NCBI RefSeq assembly: GCF_002245495.1
Contig: NZ_NQJF01000002.1
Location: 1-64,000 of the forward strand
DNA length: 64,000 nucleotides
Direction: 5' to 3'
From: Oceanimonas baumannii
GTDB taxonomy: Bacteria; Pseudomonadota; Gammaproteobacteria; Enterobacterales; Aeromonadaceae
Position 1 is the stretch's first letter; every line of letters begins with the position of its first letter. Made by a program: the position numbers and the translations under genes. A model generated the notes under the pieces. The model had not been told where the DNA came from. It searched no databases and was given only the letters and a program-made list of their open reading frames with translations. Below, piece by piece: positions 16,754 through 24,355 of the stretch.

Positions 16754-17376
16754 GTATCCTCGACAGTTTACCTCTTAAAAATACCGAAGAGCTGAAGCGT
16801 GAACTTTCCAGCCCGCTGGTGCAGTGGACGGGACTGGCTATTCTGGTAATCGTGGTCTTTATGTTTATGGTGTTGCCCTATCTGCAATGGCGGGGGCAGT
16901 TTATTGACACCATTAAAGTGGATTCAGCTCAGCTGATTAAACTTGAGTCACTGAATGCCAAGCGTGACAGTGTGAATACCATTCGTGAGAAAGTGGATGC
17001 GATTCATGAAAAAGCGCAAAGCCATTTGCTGCAGGCCCGCACTTATAACGGCGCAATTTCTGAACAGTTAACCATGCTTGAGAGCATTTTCCGGCCCTTA
17101 GACATTAGCTTTGAATCCCGTCGCTTTGGTGAGGGGGCTTATGAAAGCTGGCTGGGCGAACGGATTCATACCGAGTGGGTATTTGTTGGCAGTAGTCAGA
17201 GCCTGCTGGACTTTCTGTATCGTATGGCAGATGAAGACATTATTATCATTCCTGATGATATGGAAATGATCCCTTATCAGGTGAGAGGCGAAGCTAAATA
17301 TAAGTTATCCGGAAAGCTGATTTCTTACAGAAAGCTTGCTGTTGACCAGCTTAAGCAACAGGAGCGCCTGAAATGA
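16750..17376 (+). CDS. gspM: Type II secretion protein GspM-like
   Basis: 208 residues with a short cytoplasmic N terminus, one transmembrane helix at about 25-45 (WTGLAILVIVVFMFMVLPY), a coiled-coil stretch and a periplasmic C-terminal domain. This is the GspM/PilO layout. Overlaps gspL (ATGA) and gspC (ATGA). Sequence conservation is low, so the name depends on topology and gene order. Confidence 0.75.
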   Translation: MSILDSLPLKNTEELKRELSSPLVQWTGLAILVIVVFMFMVLPYLQWRGQFIDTIKVDSAQLIKLESLNAKRDSVNTIREKVDAIHEKAQSHLLQARTYNGAISEQLTMLESIFRPLDISFESRRFGEGAYESWLGERIHTEWVFVGSSQSLLDFLYRMADEDIIIIPDDMEMIPYQVRGEAKYKLSGKLISYRKLAVDQLKQQERLK

Positions 17377-17864
17377 GCTTTCTGAAGCCTCTCGATATTA
17401 AGTTGATTGCTGGTTTTGTGGTGTTTGCCGTGCTGTCGACCGTGGCGACATCTCTGTCTATCAGCAGTGATGCCGAAGAAGATGCAGCCAGTGGCAATAA
17501 CTTCCGGTTTTCGCTGAACGAATATGAACCATTACCGGAGCTGGCGCCCGGCAACTTGTTTGTCAGTGGCCGGAGCCGGAATGATCAAGACAAGAAGGCA
17601 GAAAAGCAGGAAGCGGCTGAAGAAGCGGTGTCTGGTGAGCCGGTGCTGACCACCATTATTACCCGCGGCAGCGAGAAGTATGCTGTTTTTCTGATCGGTA
17701 AAACCAAAAAAATGGTGCAGGTAGGAGATAGTCTGGATGAGGTTGCCAAAGTGGTAGCAATTAATGACTATACCGTTACCATTTCCACCCCCGATGGCAC
17801 CAGTGATTTCGTTATTTTTCCATCCTCCAGTGACAAGCTGAACCAGGTTTCTACAGATGCGTAA
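17373..17864 (+). CDS. gspC: Type II secretion GspC-like protein lacking a PDZ domain
   Basis: 163 residues: transmembrane helix at about 9-28 (IKLIAGFVVFAVLSTVATSL), a low-complexity charged linker rich in Glu, Lys and Ala (about 65-90), then a small beta domain (TTIITRGSEKYAVFLIGKTK to FVIFPSS) that resembles the homology region of GspC, which contacts the secretin. The PDZ or coiled-coil domain usually found after it is absent. PilP is an alternative label. Overlaps gspD by 8 bp. Confidence 0.68.
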   Translation: MSFLKPLDIKLIAGFVVFAVLSTVATSLSISSDAEEDAASGNNFRFSLNEYEPLPELAPGNLFVSGRSRNDQDKKAEKQEAAEEAVSGEPVLTTIITRGSEKYAVFLIGKTKKMVQVGDSLDEVAKVVAINDYTVTISTPDGTSDFVIFPSSSDKLNQVSTDA

Positions 17865-20007
17865 ATTTAGTAATAAGGAATATACCCCCGCATACAGCAA
17901 GTTGGCGCTCTGTGTGCTTTCCGGCCTTGTGTTGTCTGGCTGTGTTGTGCAGCCGGATATGACGGTGAAGCCCGTGCAGGCAACCAAAATGAATGATGCG
18001 TCCAGTCAGGTCATTGTTAATGAGGCTGAAGGGGCATTGTCCGGTCAGGGCGGGCGCGGGATTAATCCGCGCAGCAATGTGCCCGGAGCTCCTTTGCTGC
18101 AAAAAGCAGAAGCAAAGGCCACCGAGCGTAACAACATTGCCTTGCCGGAAGAAAAAGTCAGCATCAATGCCGATGGCATGCCACTGAATTACTTCATTAA
18201 CCTGGCGTTGGGGGATGTGCTGGGGCTGGATTATATCGTTGATGAGTCTCTGACCAGCAATGAACAGCTGGTCACGCTGCGGGTAACACAGCCGGTAAGC
18301 AGTGAACGTATGCTGGGCCTGATTGAAGAGGCACTGCAGGTTAATAATGTAATGCTTACGGTAGAAGACGGCCTGGTGACCGTTATTCCTGCCTCCAAGG
18401 GGGAAAAGGGCAATATCTCGATGCTGGCTGAGACCGTCGGTCCCAAGCTTAAATACGGCAATGTGGTAGAAATTATCCCCATCTATTATTTGCCAATGAT
18501 TGAAGCCAGCAGCATGGCTGAGCGTATTGTGCGTGAAAGCCAGGGCACCGTGCTTATTCAGAACAACCTGAACGCCCTGATGGTCATCTCCCGCCGGGAT
18601 GATATTGAGAAAATTCATCAGTTGCTGTCAAAACTTGACGTACCCAAGCGAGTATCAAACCACATGACAGTGGTGCAGCCTTCCTATCTGACCCAGGAAG
18701 AGCTGATGGAAGATCTGCAGCGGGCTCTGAAAGCCGCCGGTGTGCCGGTATATGAAGAAGAAGGCAACAACGGCGTGGTGCTGGTGCCCATGTCGAACAA
18801 TATTTTGCTTATTTCTTCTTCTACCCGGGCCTGGCTGGATTACACCCAGGATTGGGTAAGCCGGCTTGACCGGCCCAAGCCGGTGGGCAGCGGCGATGGT
18901 GTGTATGCTTACTATATGAAGAACACCAAAGCTGCCGATGCCTGGGAGGTGGTCTCGGCGATTTTCGGGGCTCAGCAAGAGATGGGAGAAGGGGGGCAAC
19001 CCGGTGCCGATTTACTGGCCAATGCCAACAAGGAAATTGAGCGCAGCAACAGCAATATGGTGACTCCCAGCTATCCGCTGCCTGGTAACCGTGGCGGTAT
19101 GCGCGACAATAACAACAGTGGCCGTGCTCAGAACATGAGTGTGGTCACTGATGAATACCGGGTAGTGGTGGATGCCAAGCGTAATGCGCTGATTTTTACC
19201 GGTCGTTACAGTGATTACCAGCGCCTGGTTGAGCTGCTTAAGTTTGTGGATCAGCGTCCGCGTCAGGTGTTGTTGCAGGCGGTGATCGCTGAGGTATCGT
19301 TGCAGGACAGCACCAGTCTGGGGGTAACCTGGGATATTACCGATGGCAAAATTACCGGTGGTACCAATGCCCTGAGCGAGGCCGGCTTCCTTAACCTGAC
19401 CGGTGTGTTTTCCGATGTGACCGCCAAGCTGAATGCGGCCCTGACCAATAGCCAGGCACGCATTCTGTCTACTCCGCGTATTATTGCGCTGGATCAGGAG
19501 TCCGCCAGCATTAATGTCGGTGATCAAATCGCGGTGAAAACCGGCCAGATTGGTGGTAACGACAATAACCAGGAAGTGGCGACTTTCCAGTATATTTCCG
19601 TTGGTTTGACCCTGGATATTACGCCTTCCATTAACCAGAACGGTCTGGTTGAGCTGACCGTCAGTCAGGAAGTCAGTGTACCTGGTACAGCAGGTGGTGG
19701 TGATACCCCTCCTATCCAGACCCGCTCACTCAACACCAAGCTGCTGGCCGACAGTGGCGATACCGTGTACATGGGGGGACTGATAAGAAGAAATACCTCT
19801 ACCACAGAGCGCAAAGTGCCCTTCTTTGGCGATATCCCCGGCCTGGGATATTTGTTTAAACATCAGAAGGATGAGGTGAATGTTACCGAGCTGGTACTGC
19901 TGATCACACCTTATGTGATTAACTCCCGGGACGATGCCGAGTTTTATACCAATGAGTTCCGTACCATCACCGGCTGGAACCCCTTTGAGCCGCAAGGCGA
20001 CAGCTGA
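17857..20007 (+). CDS. gspD: Type II secretion secretin GspD
   Basis: Outer-membrane secretin channel, 716 residues. The signal peptide ends with a lipobox, LSGC at Cys29, so the protein may be lipidated and self-target to the outer membrane. N-domain repeats follow (N0 near MPLNYFINLALGDVLGLDYIV, then repeats with LVIS/MVISRRDDIEKI-type strands). The secretin core carries QVLLQAVIAEVSL, RILSTPRIIALD and the C-terminal signature PFFGDIPGLGYLFKHQ with LVLLITPYVI. The gene shares one base with the downstream sulfotransferase start (TGATG). No pilotin gene is visible. Confidence 0.93.
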   Translation: MRKFSNKEYTPAYSKLALCVLSGLVLSGCVVQPDMTVKPVQATKMNDASSQVIVNEAEGALSGQGGRGINPRSNVPGAPLLQKAEAKATERNNIALPEEKVSINADGMPLNYFINLALGDVLGLDYIVDESLTSNEQLVTLRVTQPVSSERMLGLIEEALQVNNVMLTVEDGLVTVIPASKGEKGNISMLAETVGPKLKYGNVVEIIPIYYLPMIEASSMAERIVRESQGTVLIQNNLNALMVISRRDDIEKIHQLLSKLDVPKRVSNHMTVVQPSYLTQEELMEDLQRALKAAGVPVYEEEGNNGVVLVPMSNNILLISSSTRAWLDYTQDWVSRLDRPKPVGSGDGVYAYYMKNTKAADAWEVVSAIFGAQQEMGEGGQPGADLLANANKEIERSNSNMVTPSYPLPGNRGGMRDNNNSGRAQNMSVVTDEYRVVVDAKRNALIFTGRYSDYQRLVELLKFVDQRPRQVLLQAVIAEVSLQDSTSLGVTWDITDGKITGGTNALSEAGFLNLTGVFSDVTAKLNAALTNSQARILSTPRIIALDQESASINVGDQIAVKTGQIGGNDNNQEVATFQYISVGLTLDITPSINQNGLVELTVSQEVSVPGTAGGGDTPPIQTRSLNTKLLADSGDTVYMGGLIRRNTSTTERKVPFFGDIPGLGYLFKHQKDEVNVTELVLLITPYVINSRDDAEFYTNEFRTITGWNPFEPQGDS

Positions 20008-20687
20008 TGAAGCTGATTTCATTACACCTGCCCAAAACGGCAGGTTCCAGTTTCAGGACCACACTCGAAGATGTGTTTGCTGAACGTTTGTTGTCCGATT
20101 ACGGTGACAAAAGCATCAGCAAGCCGCCATTGCAGCGTCACAAAGAGGTGCTGATATCTGCACAGTCTGTTGCTGAGCAGGGAACAGATGAATTTGACTG
20201 TATCCATGGTCATTTTCTGCCGCTTAAGTACCTGCTCCTTGCCGACTGTGAGCCCTGTTGTTTTATTACCTGGATGCGCCATCCCGTTGAACGACTGATC
20301 TCTCATTATCATTACTGGCAGCAAAGCTACCATCCGGAATTTGCAGCTCCTCACCACAAGCGGGTGATAGAAGAAGGGTGGTCGCTGGAGCAGTTTTGCC
20401 TGAGTGAGCAGTTCCGTAATATTTATGCTCAGTATTTATGGGGTTTTCCGCTGGAAAACTTCACTTTTGTGGGAATCACCGAGCATTACAATGAAGATCT
20501 GGATTACTTTGCCAGGCATTTATTAAAACAACCGCTTAACAAGCACAGGGTGAATGTGACAGCCCGGAGCGACGCCAGAGAGAGGTTGCCTCCGGACATA
20601 CAGCGGGCAGTGGAGCGCTTTCATGCCGCTGATATGCAGCTGTATGAGCTGGCGTTGCAAATGCGGATAAAGCGGAACAATGACTAA
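20007..20687 (+). CDS. Sulfotransferase-family protein at end of T2SS operon
   Basis: 226 residues. The N-terminal LHLPKTAGSSF is a 5'-phosphosulfate-binding loop of the Sulfotransfer_2 kind and WMRHPVERLISHYHYW is the 3'-phosphate-binding segment, so PAPS-dependent sulfation of a carbohydrate is likely. It is the last gene before the strong terminator at 20690, sharing one base with gspD, so it is co-transcribed with the secretion machine. A surface glycan or the S-layer glycan are possible acceptors; this is inference. Confidence 0.82.
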   Translation: MKLISLHLPKTAGSSFRTTLEDVFAERLLSDYGDKSISKPPLQRHKEVLISAQSVAEQGTDEFDCIHGHFLPLKYLLLADCEPCCFITWMRHPVERLISHYHYWQQSYHPEFAAPHHKRVIEEGWSLEQFCLSEQFRNIYAQYLWGFPLENFTFVGITEHYNEDLDYFARHLLKQPLNKHRVNVTARSDARERLPPDIQRAVERFHAADMQLYELALQMRIKRNND

Positions 20688-20689
20688 TT

Positions 20690-20731
20690 AACAACAAAGC
20701 GGACCACTGGGTCCGCTTTGTTGTTTTTGTG
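20690..20731 (+). terminator. Rho-independent terminator of wzm-T2SS operon
   Basis: A perfect 16-bp stem (AACAACAAAGCGGACC paired with GGTCCGCTTTGTTGTT), a 4-base loop ACTG, and a T-rich tail. It separates the 11.5 kb operon from the S-layer gene. Confidence 0.93.
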
Positions 20732-20959
20732 TTAAGAGAAGAAAGTTTTGCCAAGTTCCATTTGGTGCTCTATGGTACAGGGGCTTGTGACAAGTAAATG
20801 TCGCGTGGCCCGGCTCTTTATTCTTTTTAGCAATCTTATTTCTCTTTAAAAAGTACTTTTGGATCTAGCACGGCAGCTATTCCGTTGCAGTTTGCAAAAA
20901 CAGTGATCTGGATGAGTCTTTCGACTGATGCAGGTTGGGATTTTTCGTGTCTCAACTTG
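20732..20959. other. Intergenic region upstream of S-layer promoter
   Basis: About 230 bp without a credible gene. The segment near 20815-20870 is strongly AT-rich (CTCTTTATTCTTTTTAGC and TCTCTTTAAAAAGTAC) and could serve as an UP element or binding site for a regulator of the highly expressed gene downstream. Confidence 0.4.
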
Positions 20960-20989
20960 TTGACACTCGCGCCAGACTTCAACTATCCT
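20960..20989 (+). promoter_or_regulatory. Candidate sigma-70 promoter of the S-layer gene
   Basis: TTGACA at 20960-20965, an 18-bp spacer and TATCCT at 20984-20989. Transcription would begin near 20995, giving a leader of about 168 nt. Confidence 0.6.
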
Positions 20990-20994
20990 CGCTT

Positions 20995-21077
20995 GGCGCA
21001 CTTCGGAGTACAGTGTTACATCTTTGCTACCATTTGGCCGAGCACGGTGGTAGTTGAGTTTGTACGCTCAGTGCGCC
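20995..21077 (+). promoter_or_regulatory. 5'-terminal stem in the S-layer mRNA leader
   Basis: GGCGCACT (20995-21002), which falls exactly at the predicted transcription start, pairs with AGTGCGCC (21070-21077). A second hairpin CTACCA/TGGTAG (21027-21032 with 21048-21053) lies inside. Stems at the extreme 5' end are known to stabilise abundant mRNAs. Confidence 0.5.
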
Positions 21078-21162
21078 GAAGGTTGATGAGGAACAGGGAG
21101 CGCTTGCAGTGGTGTAAGTGACTCATTTCCAAAAAGCAAAATGGATCCAAAAGGAAACAATA

Positions 21163-22884
21163 ATGTTTAAAAAGACTCTGATCGCTGCAGCGGTCTCTAT
21201 GGTTGCAACTGCTCCGGCTTTTGCTGATGTTGATATCCTTAACGAAAGCACTTGGCAAGTTACCAAGATCGCTAACGTGTCCAAGCAGTCTGCTCTGGAT
21301 TTCTCTACCGCCGTTGAAAATGTTGAACTGCGTTTCGACAACGGTACTGTTGCTGCCGACCGCGAACTGCGTAACAACGGTTTCCTGGTAATCGAAATCA
21401 ACGAAGAATCTGGCGCGACCTTCAACGCTCCGGAAGTTCGCCAGTGGCTGACTACTGAAGCCCTTGCTACTTCTCTGGACGGCCTGTCTGTATCTACCCA
21501 GAGCGGCGGCGTTGAGTCCATCACCACCGTTAACGACCTGGCTGAACTGCAGCGCTTCTTCAAAACCACCCAAGACGGTGACTACACCACCATCGTTCAC
21601 AACCTGGACAAAGATGGCCGTCGCCTGCGTATCGCGCTGACCAACACTGTTGAAGCCGACGTATTCTCCAACGCTCGTGTAGATGTGAACCTGTCTGAAG
21701 GCAACAACATCTTCCGCCTGCTGGAAGCTTACAACACCGAAGTTGAAGACGTGATCCTGACCGTTGGTGCTCAGCAGAACGGTTCTTACACTCACGACAT
21801 CATGGAAACTCCGGTTGTATTCAACCAGGAGCATGAGCTGTACACTCTGACCCTGAACAAGCAAGGTCAGGCCACTGCTCTGGTTGACACCTTCTTCGAA
21901 AACTACAAGATGGGTCTGAACAACGCTGCTTCTAACCACGATGGCTACGATTCTATCGATCAAGCTTTTGATGGTGTTGACGCTGACATCGTTGGTCGTT
22001 TCACCATTACCAACGCCACCAGCAACCAGAACATCCAGAAAGGCCAGGTTCGTCTGACCATGACTGGTGACTTCTCTGGTTTCCAGCGTAACGCTCAGAA
22101 CTACCTGCTGCGTGCCGATGGCTCCGCTACCGAGTGGAAGATCACTTCTACCGGTACTGCCCGCCGTCTGGTTGACGAGGTAGGTACTCTGCAGAGCCCG
22201 ACTCAGCCTTCTCAGCTGATCGAGTCTGTCCTGTACAACTTCACCCCGAACGACGGTACCGGTACTGCTGGTAACACCAACAACGATACCCGTCCTGGCT
22301 ACGGCGACGTACAGAACAACGGTGCCATCAACGGCGGCAACTACGATGTTACTGCTGACATCGGCCAGTTCAACCGTGAGACTCTGGAAGCCGAAGCTAA
22401 CCAGACTGACTCTTACTATCCGTTCGACGCCAACCTGGCCAAGGTTATCATCGTTGATCGTGACGGCATGAAGTTTGACACCATCACCACCGGTAGCTCT
22501 GCTTCCAACAAGATCTTCATCCGTGACATCTCTAACCGTCTGGGCACCAGCGGCGGTAAGATCCTGGTGACTCTGGTTGAGTACGACCAGCACGGCGCTC
22601 ACCAGGGCGGTAAAGGCACTGTTCGTGCTGACCGTCAGCTGCTGAAGAACGTAAGCCTGCCTAGCGGTGGTGCTGTTACCCTGACTCCGGCTTCTGTAGC
22701 TGCCGATCTGGGTATTGATATTGCCCCTGGCCACCAGGCTCGCTTTATCTTTGAAGTTCAGACCAACCAGGGTGAAGTGGCTATCAAGAAGTCCAACTCT
22801 GAAGGTGTTGACATCAAGAACGGTACCCGTAACGTTAACCAGCGTAACGGTGACAACGGCAACATCGTTGACTTTACTCTGTAA
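21163..22884 (+). CDS. Putative S-layer (surface-array) protein
   Basis: 573 residues. MFKKTLIAAAVSMVATAPAFA is a clear Sec signal peptide cleaved before DVD. The mature protein is rich in Asn, Thr, Gly, Val and Asp, acidic, contains no cysteine and shows beta-rich repeats of hydrophobic/polar alternation, all usual for S-layer subunits. Codon use is strongly biased to CTG, CGT, GGT, AAC, ACC and ATC, unlike its neighbours, which implies very high expression. It has its own promoter, a long structured leader, AAGGAAA ribosome site (start ATG 21163) and tandem terminators. Its place between a complete T2SS operon and wzt mirrors Aeromonas surface-array loci, where a dedicated T2SS exports the subunit, which attaches to LPS. 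Identity as S-layer is inferred, not matched to a known sequence. Confidence 0.75.
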   Translation: MFKKTLIAAAVSMVATAPAFADVDILNESTWQVTKIANVSKQSALDFSTAVENVELRFDNGTVAADRELRNNGFLVIEINEESGATFNAPEVRQWLTTEALATSLDGLSVSTQSGGVESITTVNDLAELQRFFKTTQDGDYTTIVHNLDKDGRRLRIALTNTVEADVFSNARVDVNLSEGNNIFRLLEAYNTEVEDVILTVGAQQNGSYTHDIMETPVVFNQEHELYTLTLNKQGQATALVDTFFENYKMGLNNAASNHDGYDSIDQAFDGVDADIVGRFTITNATSNQNIQKGQVRLTMTGDFSGFQRNAQNYLLRADGSATEWKITSTGTARRLVDEVGTLQSPTQPSQLIESVLYNFTPNDGTGTAGNTNNDTRPGYGDVQNNGAINGGNYDVTADIGQFNRETLEAEANQTDSYYPFDANLAKVIIVDRDGMKFDTITTGSSASNKIFIRDISNRLGTSGGKILVTLVEYDQHGAHQGGKGTVRADRQLLKNVSLPSGGAVTLTPASVAADLGIDIAPGHQARFIFEVQTNQGEVAIKKSNSEGVDIKNGTRNVNQRNGDNGNIVDFTL

Positions 22885-22903
22885 AGATAACTTTTTTGCT
22901 TGC

Positions 22904-22928
22904 AAAGGGAGCTTCGGCTCCCTTTTTT
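22904..22928 (+). terminator. Terminator of S-layer gene (first)
   Basis: AAAGGGAGC, TTCG tetraloop, GCTCCCTTT and a T run. A cUUCGg tetraloop makes this a very stable hairpin. Confidence 0.9.
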
Positions 22929-22931
22929 AAT

Positions 22932-22961
22932 GCATGCCAGTTACTGGCATGCTGTTTTTTT
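22932..22961 (+). terminator. Terminator of S-layer gene (second, tandem)
   Basis: GCATGCCAGT and ACTGGCATGC form a near-perfect hairpin (10-bp arms around a single T) followed by TGTTTTTTT. With the preceding hairpin it forms a double terminator, as expected after a highly expressed gene. Confidence 0.85.
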
Positions 22962-22967
22962 GCTGAC

Positions 22968-22996
22968 TCAACATGGGGGGGGGGCTCTGGTATACT
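22968..22996 (+). promoter_or_regulatory. Candidate wzt promoter with a ten-G spacer tract
   Basis: A -35-like TCAACA (22968-22973), a 17-bp spacer containing ten consecutive G residues (22975-22984), and an extended -10 TGGTATACT (TATACT at 22991-22996). Change in the number of Gs would alter the spacer, the classical layout of a slipped-strand phase-variable promoter. Confidence 0.6.
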
Positions 22997-23023
22997 GCAT
23001 TCTTTTGTGCCGAGAGCAGAAAT

Positions 23024-24343
23024 ATGGCGGTTATCAAGGTTGATCAGGTATCCAAGTCGTTTGTGACCACCCAGTCACCTTGGGCGTTGATTAAAAAGCA
23101 CCTGCTTAACATAGATAAAGTTCCTTTATTTCAAGCACTTAAAAATATCAGCTTTCACGCTGAAGCAGGCGAGACGATCGGTATTGTTGGTCACAATGGT
23201 TCCGGTAAATCGACACTGCTGCAGATTATCTGTGGAGTGATGCAGCCCGACAGCGGTGAGGTACAGGTAAATGGCCGGGTAGCGGCATTGCTTGAACTTG
23301 GTTCCGGCTTTAATCCAGAGTTTACCGGGCGTGAGAATGTTTACTTTAACGCCACGCTGCTCGGCTTAAGTACCCGGGAAGTTGATAAAGCCTTCAATCA
23401 CATTGTTGAATTTTCCGGTATCGGTGAATTTCTTGATCAGCCGGTAAAAAGCTACTCCAGTGGCATGATGCTTCGTTTGGCATTTTCCGTCATTATTCAC
23501 AGTAACCCTGATATTTTGATTGTTGATGAAGCGCTGGCAGTAGGAGATGAGGCGTTTCAAAGAAAGTGTTATGCAAAACTAAAGCAGCTACAAGCTTCTG
23601 GTGCAACGCTTCTTTTTGTTTCTCATTCGGCCGGGCAAGTGGTAGAGCTTTGCGACAGAGCGGTACTGTTGGACCATGGCGAGATTTTAATGGTGGGCAA
23701 ACCTAAGCAAGTTGTTCACAGCTACCATAAATTACTCCATATGGAATCTGAACAGAAAAAGCGCTTTCGTGCTCACCTGAAAAATGAGGGAGCTCCGGAA
23801 AGTTACCAGCCTGATGAAGCCGAAAATAAAGAATCCTCTGTAAATAACACCGGGTCTTCAATTGAGCGGCTAAACCATCTTTTGCAGCCAGAAACGACAG
23901 TTTGGTTTTCGTCTAATGGTGCTTTGTTAAGTAACCCTCATATAGAAAATATGCAGGGAGAAATAGTTAATTTACTTGAGTCTGGTCAACGTTATCGCTA
24001 TTGCTACCATGCTGCTTTTGACGAAGAAGCATTTGAAGTTGGTTTTGGCATGATGATAAAAAGCGTAAGTGGGTTAGCAATAAGTGGATCGACAACGATT
24101 AGAGATCATGTTAATCGTATTCCTTATGTTGCAGCTGGTAGCCAGTTTAAAGTCAGCTTTGAGTTTGACTGTTTATTAAGAAATGGAACTTATTTTTTAA
24201 ATTGTGGCTGTTCCAAGCTTGTTGAGGGTGAACGGATATCCTTGCATAGAGGCGTTGATGTTGCCATGTTTCAAGTGGTAGGCGAGTCAGCATCCGTAAC
24301 AGGAATGATTGATCTTGGTGCTAAATTTTCAGTGCAATCATAA
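23024..24343 (+). CDS. wzt: O-antigen ABC transporter ATP-binding protein (Wzt) with C-terminal domain
   Basis: ATPase partner of Wzm. Nucleotide-binding domain (residues about 1-250) with Walker A GHNGSGKST, signature YSSGMMLRL and Walker B ILIVDEALAVGD. After a charged linker of about 35 residues comes a beta-sandwich C-terminal domain (about 290-440) of the kind that in Wzt recognises the modified end of the O-polysaccharide before export. I start at MAVIKV (23024), preceded by GAGAG. An in-frame ATG at 22973 exists just ahead of the poly-G tract but has no ribosome site. Downstream genes are glycan enzymes, so this opens the glycan operon. Confidence 0.9.
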   Translation: MAVIKVDQVSKSFVTTQSPWALIKKHLLNIDKVPLFQALKNISFHAEAGETIGIVGHNGSGKSTLLQIICGVMQPDSGEVQVNGRVAALLELGSGFNPEFTGRENVYFNATLLGLSTREVDKAFNHIVEFSGIGEFLDQPVKSYSSGMMLRLAFSVIIHSNPDILIVDEALAVGDEAFQRKCYAKLKQLQASGATLLFVSHSAGQVVELCDRAVLLDHGEILMVGKPKQVVHSYHKLLHMESEQKKRFRAHLKNEGAPESYQPDEAENKESSVNNTGSSIERLNHLLQPETTVWFSSNGALLSNPHIENMQGEIVNLLESGQRYRYCYHAAFDEEAFEVGFGMMIKSVSGLAISGSTTIRDHVNRIPYVAAGSQFKVSFEFDCLLRNGTYFLNCGCSKLVEGERISLHRGVDVAMFQVVGESASVTGMIDLGAKFSVQS

Positions 24344-24355
24344 GCAGGGGGGATA

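Noticed and set aside
21016-22905. A 629-codon open frame on the minus strand opposite the S-layer gene
   Set aside because: It is an artefact of the strong codon bias of the plus-strand gene. Its translation is Val/Thr/Ser-rich low-complexity with no motif, no ribosome site, and it runs through two terminators.
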